Assembly (NCBI GenBank): GCA_037074765.1
Contig: JBAMDO010000568.1
Location: 558,001-622,000 of the forward strand
DNA length: 64,000 nucleotides
Direction of reading: 5' to 3'
Source: Mansonella perstans
Taxonomy: Eukaryota > Nematoda > Chromadorea > Rhabditida > Onchocercidae
The translations under genes and the position numbers were made by a program. The notes below the pieces were generated by a model, which saw only the letters and a program-made list of their open reading frames with translations, ran no database searches and was not told where the DNA came from. The number at the start of each line of letters is the position of its first letter. Positions within the stretch are counted from its first letter, which is position 1. This document shows, piece by piece, positions 40,863 through 62,895 of the stretch.

Positions 40863-43800
40863 GCTTTTTACTAGCAAATTAGAATTTCTGATTTGAGAAA
40901 GATAATTTCATATGAATATGAAATGGAAGTGCAGACGGTCAGAATAAATTAACGACCATTAAATGAACTTTAATTTTTAATGAAAAGATCTGTTTAACAT
41001 GTAAATTTTACGGAACAAATGCACAGCATTAATTAAGGATCTGAGAAAGAATAGAAATATTTTGCATCATGGCGTTTTTCCTAGTAATACATATATTGCT
41101 GCACACTTCATTCAAATCTCGTATATATATATCTTTGTTGGATTTTGCTTTAAAAATAGAAATTTTGTTTGTTTTAATAAAAAATTCTCAGTATATAAAA
41201 AAAAAGTAAGAGTAAGAGGAGAGAATGATCTTTCTGAGAAGGATTTGAGCATGGAAAGTGTTGCAATAATAACAGTTCACTTCATATGACCGAAAAATGA
41301 GTTATAAATGGTTTTTGAATTTACTTGCAATAAAAGTCAACTTTAAAAATATAATGCTTTAAGATTATGTTTTTGTTACGTCGATTCAGACATAAAATGT
41401 TAAATAATTATATTTTTAATATATAATTAATTGCAAATAAATAACATTTTGTTGACGCGAGTGTACATCAAAAATCTTCGGAAATAAGCCCTTATTTGCT
41501 TCTGCAGGAAAAATCAATATGAGATTTGGCTTTATTTTCCGATAGATGTTGTAGTAGTGTAAATATAGAATTTTGGTTGTCATAAAACGGCCACTGTTGA
41601 CAATAAGATTATCCGGAAGGGAATTAATTCATCACGATGCTGCTAATTGCTAGATGATATAATGTTACCTATATTTCTTCTACTTTCAAATATTTATTTC
41701 TATTAGACGAAATATAGAAAAGCATGGATAATAACAATGGCCTTAATAATCCTACAGCTGGTTATTGTTCTGTCGCATCTGACGAACGATGATAGAAAAA
41801 TTCGTAAATCAGCCGTGGCAGTTGCTAATAAGATTAAAAATTTGAAGATTGTCATAGTTTGTTTTTTCAGTTATAAGGTTGTATGCATGATAAAAACAAA
41901 TCTTACATTGATGAAAAAAGACACAGCTTGAAAAAGCCTTGAAAAATTGGCCAGAAATAACATTGTTAGAACTTAAGTAAGAGAGAAGAAAAAAGTCCTA
42001 GTGGAAGTTTGTCTTGATACTAAGCTTGATTCTCTTATGTTCAGTATCCTGAATTTTGGCACACTACAAATGCATAGTTGAGCCTGGGATAGAAAAAAAA
42101 AACCAAAATTTTTTTTGAAGGAAAATCAGTTATTTATTGACTTTGCTCATTACCGACTTGCAAAAATCTTTGTCTTTTAGCATACTTTCTATTCTTTCTA
42201 TTCATTTTAAATTTTGTGCATAATGTAATAAAAGACGCTTTTGTCATTTCAACGTTAGCAACCAATATCGATATCAATGTAATGATGCTGGAATAATCAT
42301 TTCATTTTGAAGCATTAAATGAGGCAAATTTCGCCTCGTAAGGGAAAGCATTTGTTGGTTTTTCTGAAGAATTATTGAACTATTTATTGTACTTTCCTTT
42401 TGGCCACATTTTAGGTACACATACGACAGCCAACAATTTATTTTTCTGGACTGCATAACAAAGTTTAATAGCACACGCAGTAGACATAATAGAAAATATC
42501 ATTATATAATATAGGAAAAAAGGACACAGTAGTATCACACGACGATTGCGTGAGGTTGCACATCAGAAATTTTTGGAAAATTCTCTGCGACTGTCATCAA
42601 CACAAACAAAATTTGAAAGTTTAATTCAAGCTTCTTAAACTTATATTTAAGTTATCATCACGAAAAACAGCGGCAAGACAAAAATGATCCGTACGCAAAA
42701 TGCTCGTTATCTGCTTTCCTTCAACAAAACAAAACTGAAAGATCCATTCGCGATACTCGGTTAAATTTCAATAAATGTTATATTTAAAGAGTTGGTGAAC
42801 ACGTCAAGTTGCAGTGATAGATTACAGCAAGAAGATCGTGCTGTAATGATGAAACCATAATTCTGAAAACAAGTTAAGACAGAACATTCACGATAATATT
42901 GATGTTTTTTCATTCTTATTACTTGTCTAGAATTATTAAAATTTGCACCATAAAGTCATTGCATGTCTTCGTGATCGAATTGCAAGGCCAAAGACGAATC
43001 GTTTGAAGGTCATCGACTTGTAAAACATTATTGGCGGATAATCTGTGATCCTTAACTGCAGTGCAAATAATTAAGACTTAAAATTCAACTGATTCTAATC
43101 CGTATCTGAATTCATGAATCTATGAATTATATTATTATTACAACTACAATTTCTAAATTTCGTATTTTGTAATTATTCCAAATGGACAAACAATTTGTTA
43201 CAATAATGAATATAAGAGGGAAAAGTGTACATGTTACAGGACTTCGCAGTAAAACGTTGGATAAAAATAAAGAAAAAAGTTGGATAAAAATCCTCACTAA
43301 AAAAGCTTAGGAATTAAATGTGAAACGAAGTTTTATACAAAGTTTTATTTAATTAACCGAATAGGAAAAACATTTAAAAAAAGCTTTTAAAAAGAGAATG
43401 TCGCTAAGGAAAATTTTAATCCTTCTATAACGAAATTAAATAATGAGAAGAAATATGCAAATGATTTGTCTGAACAATGAAAAAAAAAACTTTTTTTCAA
43501 AAAATTGAAAAATAATAGAAATAAATTACCACTAACCAATATTACAATAATTTTATGAAAATAACTGCAAATAGGCATCGCTAATTTGAACGCCGTTACG
43601 TTAGCACTTAATTACAAATTTTAATATTTAGTCCAATATTTGTATTATAGACTTGATGATAAAATTTAATTAATATGACTTTAAAAATCGAAAATTTAAT
43701 TAATAACTAAAGACGTAACCAAAGATCATTATAACTTGCTGTTTTTCACTATCTTCATAATGTGGAGTAATTTTTTCTTACTGTTTACTAAACGATATGT

Positions 43801-44147
43801 GTGCTAACTTGACGAGTAATCTTCTCAGTGCAAATCCTGCGTTTCTTTTGCTTCCTATCAAAATTTTTAAAAAACTACGCTTACTTGGCTTTCTTAGACT
43901 TTTAGATTTCTGTTCAATTCTTTTTTCTTGCCTTCTTTTTATGGCATTACTTCCACCTTTACTTCTTTTAACTGAAATGAGTGAAATTGTCTTATATCCT
44001 TTCGAACTTCATCTTTACAAAAACTAGATAATAAAATGTTAGTCTCTGAAAAAAGTTGGAATAGTTTATTATAAGTGCTATTTTTTACAAAAAATTGCTA
44101 TTTTTTGATATCGACAATAATTGTTATTGTTTTTACTACGAAGAGTT

Positions 44148-44190
44148 CTGATAAGTTTATGGTTGCGTTCCCCTGATAAGTTTATGGTTG
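44148..44190. repeat. Short direct repeat, period 25
   Basis: CTGATAAGTTTATGGTTG occurs at 44148-44165 and again at 44173-44190. Confidence 0.8.
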
Positions 44191-46356
44191 AAAAATATTG
44201 CTAATTTTATTAAGTTGTTGTTATCGAACTAATTCCAAAGTTGTCTTCTAGTCACTTAATGTGATGAATAGAACCTTCGGAAAAATTTTTAATGATAGGT
44301 TAAAGGTGAATCAATATTGCAGCTTGAAGCTAAAACGATGACTTTCTGGAATTTTTTTCATCACTTCCTTTTGTTATCATTGCTATTCGAATTGAAAAAA
44401 GAAGAAAAATTTTTCTGGTTTATGCAAGGTGCAACGAACGGAGAAAGAAGATCAGTTCTAATTTTCCCAATTGTTTTTTAGCATTATTCATAGGAATATA
44501 ATTATTTCTAAAGAGGAAAGACTGAGAAAATATGAGAGACAGAAACTCTATTGTGAATCCGAAGCAGGTTGAATCTAATACAAAAGTATTAAATATTTTA
44601 CAGTAATTTGTGCCACTAAAGTCAATGTATCGTCTTACCTGGCCACTATACCTCCGTTATCCTTAGCACCGTAAGTGTTTGTGCTGAGTGATTAAACATT
44701 GAGTGACGTTAGTCAGACAATGTTAATTTTGAAAATGCAAAAAAAATGAAGAATTTATTTGTATATTTGTAAAAGTGACATTTCCGCGATTTGTTTACGG
44801 TTCCCGAAAGCTAAATTGTTATTTCTATCCTTGATTATCGCACTAACCGCAATAAAGCAAAAAGGACAAATATTTATACATTGCTTAAGGACATCAAGAA
44901 ATTTCCCTAACTCTTAGGTAAATAGCATGTAAAGCATGTATGCTTATTTTTATTTTTTTATTTTTTTTTATTTTTTATTTTTTATTTTTATTTTAATAAT
45001 ACGATGATATCATTATTACTATTAAAAGTTTTTCATGCTCATGATTAGTCATTCAAAGTGAATTCAGACTGTTCTAGCAGACAATAAATGAGCAATGATT
45101 GAAAACGAAGAACTCTTCCTTTGTCTCTTCGGAACCAATTATTCAGACCAAAATGTTTCGTGGAATGTCGAAGTTTCTTATCTTTTCTGAATATTTAGTA
45201 ATTTTATGATGCATAGAAAAGACCTGTAGAAAACAAGTCCTTGATTCTGTACCTTATTATATCATTAAAAAAGTAAATAGCATACATTTTGCAGAAAAAA
45301 AATTTTTGCTATAAACGAGAAATGTTGTGGCAAATAACTCAGCCCATCAAGTCATTGCTAAAAATTAATTTTCCAGATAGATTCGATGACCCATGTCAAG
45401 CGATTTCTGATAACCACAAACAGGAATCGCATACCAGTTTGTTTATTACTATCAAACACTAGAGCTCATTTCAGGACTTTTTCAATTTTCGGTTTTTTTT
45501 CACTTTTTTCTTGCTTTCATTTTTGTACAAATTTAAAAGAGAAACAACAACTCAGTTTTTTTTCAAATTGCTTTCTCTACCTATGTAAATATATGAGTTT
45601 GTGTAAATGGATATATGTGTGTAATCTGTGTATGTGTTATACTTTAAAAACCAAAAACATTGAGAAGTTGTTTGTATATCATACAAATGAAGTCTGAAAG
45701 ATTGACTGATTTAATTAGTGATTTCTCAAATACTTTGTTGTTTGCTCAAAAAAAAATACGAATATTTTATGAAGAGCCTCTAAGTCGAATGCATCGGATG
45801 AGAAATCAATCTAAAGATCTAGAAATAGTCGGAAAAAAGAAACAGAATGTAGACATCTTATAACTTTCGACGTTCTTGGAAGTACCACAGATCAAATCTA
45901 GAAAGAAATTATTACATAAAGTATGACCTGCTTCTGCAGGACCGAATTCCTGATACAGTGTGTAAGATAGGACTAAGATTGCGACAATAATCGCAATGCA
46001 AATCAAAAAAGCTGAAAGCAATGATTTTGGACATTTTTTAAAAAAATCGAAGACTTAGAGGATTTGGTTATCCGTTGCATGACACATAAAACTGCATATT
46101 ATAAACTCAGTCTGTGAACAATTAAAAATGATAACAGCGCTATGAAATGGTCGAGTGAATTAGCTATGATGAATAATAAAATGTAAATAAATTACGAGTC
46201 ATTGCTGGAATCGTAATTGCTTCATAGAAAGTTGGAAAAATTGAGAAATTTTCAAAAGATATTAAAAACTCAACAGAAGAGTTCTTTATTAAATAACACA
46301 CTTTCAAACTCAAAACAAGACAATTGAGTGGTAGAAATTTTTAACGCAGTTTGATG

Positions 46357-46485
46357 CATTACATAATAACATTACATAATAATGACATTACATAATAATG
46401 AATTTGAGAGAACTGGTAATCTCAGTATAAATGAATTATCATGAAGAACTAGTGTTGGTATACTTCTCAGTGTTGGTATACTTCT
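46357..46485. repeat. Two adjacent short tandem repeats
   Basis: CATTACATAATAA(TGA) is repeated three times at about 46357-46402, and GTGTTGGTATACTTCT twice at 46452-46467 and 46470-46485. A further TGATGCATTACATAA follows at about 46485, so the two repeat families are interleaved. Confidence 0.75.
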
Positions 46486-48049
46486 GATGCATTACATAAA
46501 AAAAAACTAAAATTTTCTTAAGCGGGCTATATTACATCTCATCTTGAGCTGTTTATTTTTAAGCAGTTAATATGAACAGATAGTCTAAAGAAAGCCTCAA
46601 AACATATAATGGCCTCATAATTGGTTTTTCCGGGACATACTGCAGTCTCACCACCTTCTTTCCAGTACATGTTTTGCATGATCTTCAAATTTATTCTGAT
46701 ATTATCATTTTTGAATTCCATCTTTAGACTTTGAAGTTTGGAGCCATTTAATGCATTTCTATTATAGCTATATAAACAATGTGCTTAGGCTTAATTACTG
46801 ATCTGTCAGATCTCATTACTTTTCACATAGTGTTAGTATCGCCAAACAAATTAAGTTTAAAAATTGTCACCCCAGGCATATTTGTCTTTCTACCCTCTTC
46901 TCATTTTAATCTTTGAGATTATTTGCTTGTCTTAGTTACGGATGCTTTTTATTTTTGTTCAAGTTTCTGTAATGAAGTTTTACTTACTTGTTATTCTTAT
47001 TATGTTCCAAAAGAGAAAGAAATCTGAGACGTTATTATGACAGCACGATTTTCTCATAATAATGATAGATAAGATAATAGTAATCAATAAGAACAGGTAA
47101 GATATTGAGCTGAAGCAATTAGAAAAATTCCTACTTCAAATTTTCTCTACATTGAATAAAAAAAAAGACTTGAGCTACTTGATTTCAGGAAACACTTAAG
47201 TTTTTTTTTTTTTGTTTTTAGAATCAAATTTTAATCAATTTCATCAAACTGCTTTGGCGATAATTTTAAATAATGAATTACCATGGATGGGAGATTTCGC
47301 AAGTGTGCCGCTCAAATCTTGAAAACAACATTGGAAAAGATTTGAGAAGAAGCTTATAAATTGCTTATTAATTGTAAAGAGTGAGTGGGACCGGAATGTA
47401 CTTGTCCTAGGGAGATTGACCCAATCTGTACGAATGTCCAACTTTTATGCATAAATTTACACCCAGCTTTTAGATCTGGATTTTCTTACTTTCAAACCTA
47501 TTTAGTCCTTCTGAAGCTTTAACAGCAAGTGTCTCCTCATTTTATATCTTGTCGTTAACTTTTCAATATATATTTATGTATAAATAATCGTATATCCTAT
47601 CTATACGTTTTTTTAATCATTAATTTACAACTAAAATAGTGAAATAACAAACAAACTCTAATTTAACAAATCCAATCAACAAATACATTAGAAGCTTCAT
47701 ACCATTATCCCCTCTCCTTTATCTCTCTCCCTGAAATATCTAATTGATCCTAGCAAATACATGAAATTGAAATCAAGGTCTCCTGTAACTCTTTCATCAA
47801 TTTGAATTATGGAGGGATACGGTATCATTTCGATGCTTTCGACCAATCAACGACAAGAGGATCAAGAATAGGAAGACAATTGTGGGAAATATTAATTTCA
47901 CTTCACGGCATTCGTATTCCCACATTTTTCAGTCGACAAAACTATATTCTTTACTGAAGTAGCGATCCAAAAGTAAACTGTTAATAAGTTTTAAATTTTA
48001 GTTCTATGTGCTACGACGCACGCATCAGGACATCACGTAATTTCTCTGA

Positions 48050-50806
48050 ATGAATGATCGAAACTATTCTGATATTAAACGCAATCACAACAAAGATCGC
48101 AGTCATTTACTTTTGGATCGCTATTTCAGCAATGAATACAGTGCGAAACGTTGTTCCAGAAAACGAAATTTACCACTCTATTCGGATGTTCCTGACGAAC
48201 AAATACGGTAAGTGTTTAAAAATTCAGTTTTATTTTTATTTTTTTATAAGATTGAAAGTGAAAATAAATTATGATATCGAAATTAAGTTGAAAAAGCATT
48301 CCAGCAAACAATCTTCATCCGAAGAGGACGATGAACTTGATATAAGAAGCAACTTCATCGATGAAGATGACGATAGTAACAACTCAAGTACCACAGAAGA
48401 ACTAGAAGGCAGATTCTGTAGCAATCCAAATTTTAATCAGGCATGGCAGTTAAGTCATTAAAAGCCAGCATTACTGAATGATTTTTGAGAGATCGTAGGA
48501 CACCAGAATGACAATGACATCATATTTGAAAAATTTATGATTCATTGCAGACACTTTCTGGAACTTATGCAGTGCAAACATCATCTTTATTTCGGAATTC
48601 AAACAGCGAAAATCAGAGTGAATTTTTCTTTCCGTTTTACTACCTGAATTACTTTAATATTTATGCTTTCGATGATAGTTTAACTTTAAGTTTTTAGCTA
48701 ACAAATATTGATTCCAGAGGGTGAAATTGGCATCGGCTATCAATTTCATGGTCATAACACCACTAATTTCAATAGCGCTACGCGCGGTTTCACAAATAGC
48801 ACTGATTCCATTTGTCACTATCATTCTCAACAGGTATCAAATTTAGCAAAACTTGTGATAGTACAAGTTCTTCCACGGTTATAGCTAAACATTGCTTACT
48901 AATTTGATCATAATACTTTACAGTTTGTTTACACCGGACACATGCCAGTAAGTCCATATTATGTGGTCAGCTGCAGTACGGTGACGGCTAACAGCACTAG
49001 CTGTGGTGAAAGTTCATACGGACGTGTCGACGGTATTCCGATAAGTACCATAACGGCTGGTGGAACAATGAATCGAAATGTAAATCACAACATGTTGTTT
49101 TAATGCTCATTTTTTTTATCTAAAAATTAAAAAAAAGATTTTAAAAGACCAAAAGTCAAAACTTTTCCCACCTTATTTCATAAATGACATTATTTATTTA
49201 AGATCATAGAGCAATAATTTATTTAATACATTAATATTATTATTGGGATTTTATGTATTTCAGGGGCCTAACAGAGTGGAATCGTTCATTCGAACTCCTT
49301 TCAACAGTTCAAAACGTTCGTAAATTTCACTAATTTCTATTTCTATGTTTCATGTCATTCGGAAAAATTTCATCTGAAAATCAGACAAATATTTTTTACA
49401 TTTAAAATTTCCTTATTTCAGCAACGATTTATAATTTTGGCTTAAGTCGAACGATGTATGGTAATTTTGGGCATCCATTGCCCGCATTATATGGAATGCC
49501 TATGTGTGCTTCTGAAACGTTTTGTGTGGTACCAGGTCGAACGTCATTGCTTAGTTCCACTACGAAGTATCACGTTACAATTGGCGAGATTTACAGGCGT
49601 ATCTCACCACCAGAATGCCTAAATGCTTCAATACTTGGAGGAATTTTACGAAAGTTTGTTGAAATCAAAAAATAAATAAATAAAATTTGTTGAAGATATA
49701 AAATTCCTGTTCACCCTAAGTTCATTAGCAAAAATTCACTCCATAAATTGGGAATTCAGCTTTCTGGCTTAATGGTCTGCAGCGTAATCATCAGGTGGAA
49801 TGATCTTTTCTTTGCAGAATGTTTCTTTAAATACTGCAATCGAATAACTATAAAATTCACTTTTAAAAATTCTATCAAATAAACATCAAAAATTCTTGCT
49901 ACAACGTGATTTTGATGCAAATTTAGAGCAAAATCAAAAGATGGTGGAAAAACTCTGCGCGATAGCCTGAAAAAAGTTGGACTGACATTACCAGCTGGTC
50001 GTCGAAAAGCCGCTACTGTCACAGCATGGACGGCCTTAGTGGAAGATATGTATTTCTGATTGCAAATTTGAATTTCATATAATCAAGAAAGTACTTCAGA
50101 ACAAATTTGATGAAGAAGCTATTTTAATGTTAGACAGCTAGTTAGAAAGCTCGGTTTCTAAAAGGTTCAAATCAGATTCTATTTTGCAGAAGAAGCTTTG
50201 CAAATGGGCAAAGATTTTGCGGTTCTCAGTGAGAAAGCATTTCCAGTGCGACAAATTGCTGAATTCATTTGCAATCGAATGATTTGGCAAGATGATCCGC
50301 GTGAATTCTGCATTTTCATAGAGCATATAAGGTTCAAAAGACAATGAATGTTCTCCAAAAAAAAGAAATAAATCATTCCTGTATTTGTATTTTTTAGGCT
50401 ATTTATCAAAGAACTGTCGAATATTGTCAATGGTGAATTTTCTGGGTCAGTATTTGGTAATCAGCAAAATCCGGCTGCATTACCAGCTCCTGTTATACAG
50501 CATGGTCTTACACATTTTTCCCTAGTAACCACATTTTTTTCATTCCAATTCACTAATCTATCAAATACCATTTTTCATCTAATTATATAGCCAAATTAAT
50601 ACCACTTCCGATCTATTTATGTCTTACAGTTAACGCATGGTTTTGGACCTTTGGCATTTGTGACGGTGTTCGATACGCTTACTGCAATGTTTGATGAAAT
50701 GCTGAAATATTATGATCGAAATGAGCAACATTTAAATGTCTCATCATCAGAGATATCCGTAACACATATATCTCCTAGTTTCTTTACCTATGCCAATAAT
50801 ATGTAA
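48050..50806 (+). CDS. AP-2 family transcription factor
   Basis: Eleven exons give about 493 residues: 48050-48207, 48305-48440, 48551-48617, 48718-48833, 48924-49079, 49264-49315, 49422-49653, 49927-50045, 50190-50331, 50398-50524, 50630-50806. The C-terminal half is the AP-2 DNA-binding/dimerisation region: [69 protein letters not shown]-2 proteins bind GCC(N3)GGC as dimers through a basic plus helix-span-helix fold. The N-terminal half is not the usual Pro/Gln activator: it has a basic start and an acidic serine run ([32 protein letters not shown]). C. elegans has four AP-2 genes (aptf), and I cannot say which this matches. Two joins are irregular: exon 2 seems to end at a GC donor, and exon 8 to 9 fits neither GT nor GC. 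Confidence 0.9.
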
Positions 50807-53800
50807 TCTTTAATTTACTCCACTTTTGTAGAGAACTTTTAATAACGAAATCTATCTAATTCGCAGCATTGACCGGAATAGACTTTCAGTTCAGCAGTTA
50901 GGCTTCATAATTCCAACAAAATTCTTTCAAGCCTTTGTTTTAATCATATTTCTTGTATCGACAACGCGATATTGATACTGCAAACTTCAAGAAAATTAAA
51001 AAATCTTTTTTAAAAAAATTTATGAACTTTTTTCCTTTGTGAAGAAATATAGGATAATTTTTGTGACGATTTGAATTAAATTTGGTGAAATTTCCTATAC
51101 ATTCAGTATTTTATGCAGTCTAAAAATAATTATAAATATGAATAACTATCACAAAAGCTATTGTAACAAAAGCGATACAAACATCATTGCTTACTGTTTT
51201 ATTTGTTGCGAAGAGCCCAACCATTAAAGAAGAAAATTTTAAAAAGAGAAAAAAACAGTAATCGGTTACGATTTACATGAAACAATTTTAACATCAATTA
51301 TTCCGGCCAATACAATGAAAGAGCATTGCATTTTGAAAGAACTATGTACACAGTACAAGCAAACCAATGAAATATAAAGGTGAATGTCCGGGATATATTG
51401 ACAAAGTTCCAGCAATTCCGTGAATTTGTTCAAAGATTACGAATTTACCAATTTATTATGTGTTTACTTCCTAATTATGTTTTTAACATGGAACTGACTT
51501 TTCACTTAATTATACTAGCTAGATTAGGAATCAAGTAATTGTTGCTCAACATTCTAGTCCGGAAAACGATTAATGATTGAAGATTTCAATTTAAGATCCC
51601 TTTTCGAAACTTTAAATCTAGATTTTTAACGTCTTCAGATGTTTTTGGGTAACTCGCTTTATGGGAAGTCTAATTAATGTAGCTAATGACCTGACCTTTG
51701 GTTTTTTTTCTACTTGATTATTTAAATCGAAGAAGCTGAATTACCCTGGGTTTAAATATCCCAAAAATTCAAAAAGGCACAAATAGACAAAATGAAGATA
51801 GAAAAACTAGACCAGAAAATATAGGAAAAAGAAACATGAGACTTTTTTATCGAAGTTAGGAAAACAACAACAAAATGGAATGATTTGGATAGAAATACAA
51901 CAATCGCTTGCGTTATAGACATTGTCACATTAATAATACAAAGGATAGGGTGCCTATTAGGACTGTTACGATATTTAAGGTTTGAAATAACTTGTTTTCA
52001 AATTAAAAGTAATTGAATCATTTCAAACCCGTCTTCTTGACTACTGAATTCATTTTTTCATCCTTGATGCATCCAGTTTCAACTAATACCACCGAATTAG
52101 ATGTAACTTCTAAAATTTTTGAATTCATTCAAACAATCATTTTATTTAGATCACTGTTTCATCAGTATCTATCATTTCCCAAAGGTGATTACACACAATT
52201 TCGGAAATGAGAAATCATTATTGTGTTATTGAAACCATCAAGAAGACAAAAGTGTGACGATATTTCGAAACAAAAAACAGTAGAAAATTTATATTTTTTT
52301 AATCAGAAAAAACAAAATGATTTTTTATATATTGCACAAATGGGGTGAAAGAAATTTCAGTCAAATAAGAATAAAATGAAAATGGCTCCATTTGTAAAAT
52401 TTCATATATTTAAAATTTCTTTTTAACTTGAAGCACAAGCTTTTTTAAAAGTACACAATTTAATTAACTTGCGAAGGATTTTGTTGTGATTACCACTACA
52501 GTATCATAATAACAACAATTCGTGGATTGCCCAAATTTGATAAGCGTATCAGGCGAAATGGACGAAAAAGGGGTGATAGTAGCTTTGGGTGAAAACTTAC
52601 TATTCCACTGAGAAATTGTTCAAAAGAACAGAGGTGGAAGATCTCGTGCCAGTCGCAACCTATGACCATTTCCCACTAATCGAATTCCAAATGACCCATT
52701 TGCGATCTACACAACATTGCAATGAAAAATTTGCTTTCAAAAAGGGGAGTATTGGAAAAAGATTTTAAGAGGATTTGGCAGACAAAACTGTAGTAATCAT
52801 ACGGAAATTAATTTTCAACATCAAAATTCGTCCAGCTATTCATTAATCGATATTCTTTAGAACTACATTCTTTTTGATAGTAAAACGATATCGAGGAACA
52901 ATTATGGTATTTGGACACTTTGGTTTGCTTATTACTTGCGATACATAGATATTTCAAAATGCTTTTGGCCATGTTCACTTGACTAATTCGAGATCGTATC
53001 GAGAATAGAACGAAGAAGGATTCAGGGAAGAAAAAAGCAGTAGCTGATAATTTAATCATCTTAACAGACAATAAAAGAAATTCTGCTATATGGTTAAATA
53101 GAAATTTTGATAGATTTTGGTGGCCAACAAGTAAGTTATGAAAAAAAACTCGAAAAAAAGTTCGAAGCACACAGAGTTATATTGGTGAAATCTTATGGAA
53201 AGGAAAAATTTAGCAAAATAACATTTTTTGGAGTTAAATCTGACTGTTGAGGGAATATATATTATTAAAACGAAGATAGCTTAGTCTTGTGTAAAACAAC
53301 CTTTCAGGGAATTCTTTTGAACCAAATAGCAGAGTTCCAGGACTTCTTAAAAATATCGTAATTCGAAGAATTTCTCATAAATAAGCTATATTTGTAATTC
53401 ATTCAAATGAGAGTCCTATCAATTAATCATCAATCGAAAGACATAAGTCGTAAGCAAAGTATTAATTTTTGGTATGGAATGAAAGATTTGATTTTTGGAA
53501 ATCTTCCACACAAAAATGCAATAATTATTTGCAATTATTTTCAAGCTATACTTACACTGAGCACCAGTAATACTGCTAAACGTGAAACATAAAGTACTGT
53601 AAGATATTCTGCTTTATTGATACACATTTCACGTTTCTCACCTTCTGTAAATAGTCTTACCCGTCTTTCTTATTACAACAAATACTGCTCATTTTTTAAC
53701 ATATATACTGCAACGTATTAAACGTGACATTGAATAGCTGAACGTATACTACTTTCCTTAAAGACAAAGTAAAGCTTCCGCATAGTTCAACTTTACAAGC

Positions 53801-54107
53801 AGGAGAGTTTGATTTTTTTATACAACTCAGCAAATCATAGCTGGAGATAAAGATAAGATGATAACATAAGACTATGGAACCTGGGACCGGTTTTCGTCAT
53901 AGATTTTCACCGATAAGAAGACTAAAGAAGGGATTGATAACCTTCAGCAAGGTTTTTCATATAGATTTACCATAAGAAGGTAACAATTTATTAATATTTT
54001 CAAAGTTCAAGGCAATCTAAACGGAATGATTGCTCTATGAGAATTGAAGCAACATTTAGTGAAAACCTTTCTTGTAAACTGATTAGATGAAAGTTCCTTG
54101 GCAGTGC
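50807..54107. other. Convergent intergenic region
   Basis: About 3.3 kb between the 3' ends of AP-2 (+) and the nuclear receptor (-). The longest open stretch, 52808-53170 on the minus strand (120 codons), has no recognisable domain and low-complexity, Phe/Leu/Ser-rich composition. Nothing else is supportable. Confidence 0.45.
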
Positions 54108-54113
54108 TTTATT
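54108..54113 (-). other. Poly(A) signal of the nuclear receptor gene
   Basis: AATAAA on the minus strand, 12 bases beyond the TAA stop. The resulting 3' UTR would be very short. Confidence 0.6.
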
Positions 54114-54124
54114 GGTACTTAAAT

Positions 54125-62895
<8,771 letters not shown>

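Larger units (their letters stand above)
40863..48049. other. 7-kb gene-poor region upstream of the AP-2 gene
   Basis: No gene can be supported. Open stretches of 60-100 codons are scattered on both strands without splice signals or recognisable content. An ATG at 41724 (MDNNNGLNNPTAGYCSVASD) has protein-like composition and could be a distal first exon, but no donor was fixed. Local structures: a TTTTTA-rich run (44944-44995) and small tandem duplications (listed separately). Such a long empty flank is expected upstream of a developmental regulator and probably holds enhancers of AP-2. Confidence 0.45.

Noticed and set aside
41724..41790. Protein-like start MDNNNGLNNPTAGYCSVASD as first exon of AP-2
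   Set aside because: Meets a stop quickly and no donor with a convincing phase to 48050 could be fixed; too speculative to annotate.
52808..53170. 120-codon minus-strand frame between AP-2 and the receptor
   Set aside because: No recognisable domain, no splice or poly(A) context, and composition like surrounding non-coding DNA; kept only as a note.
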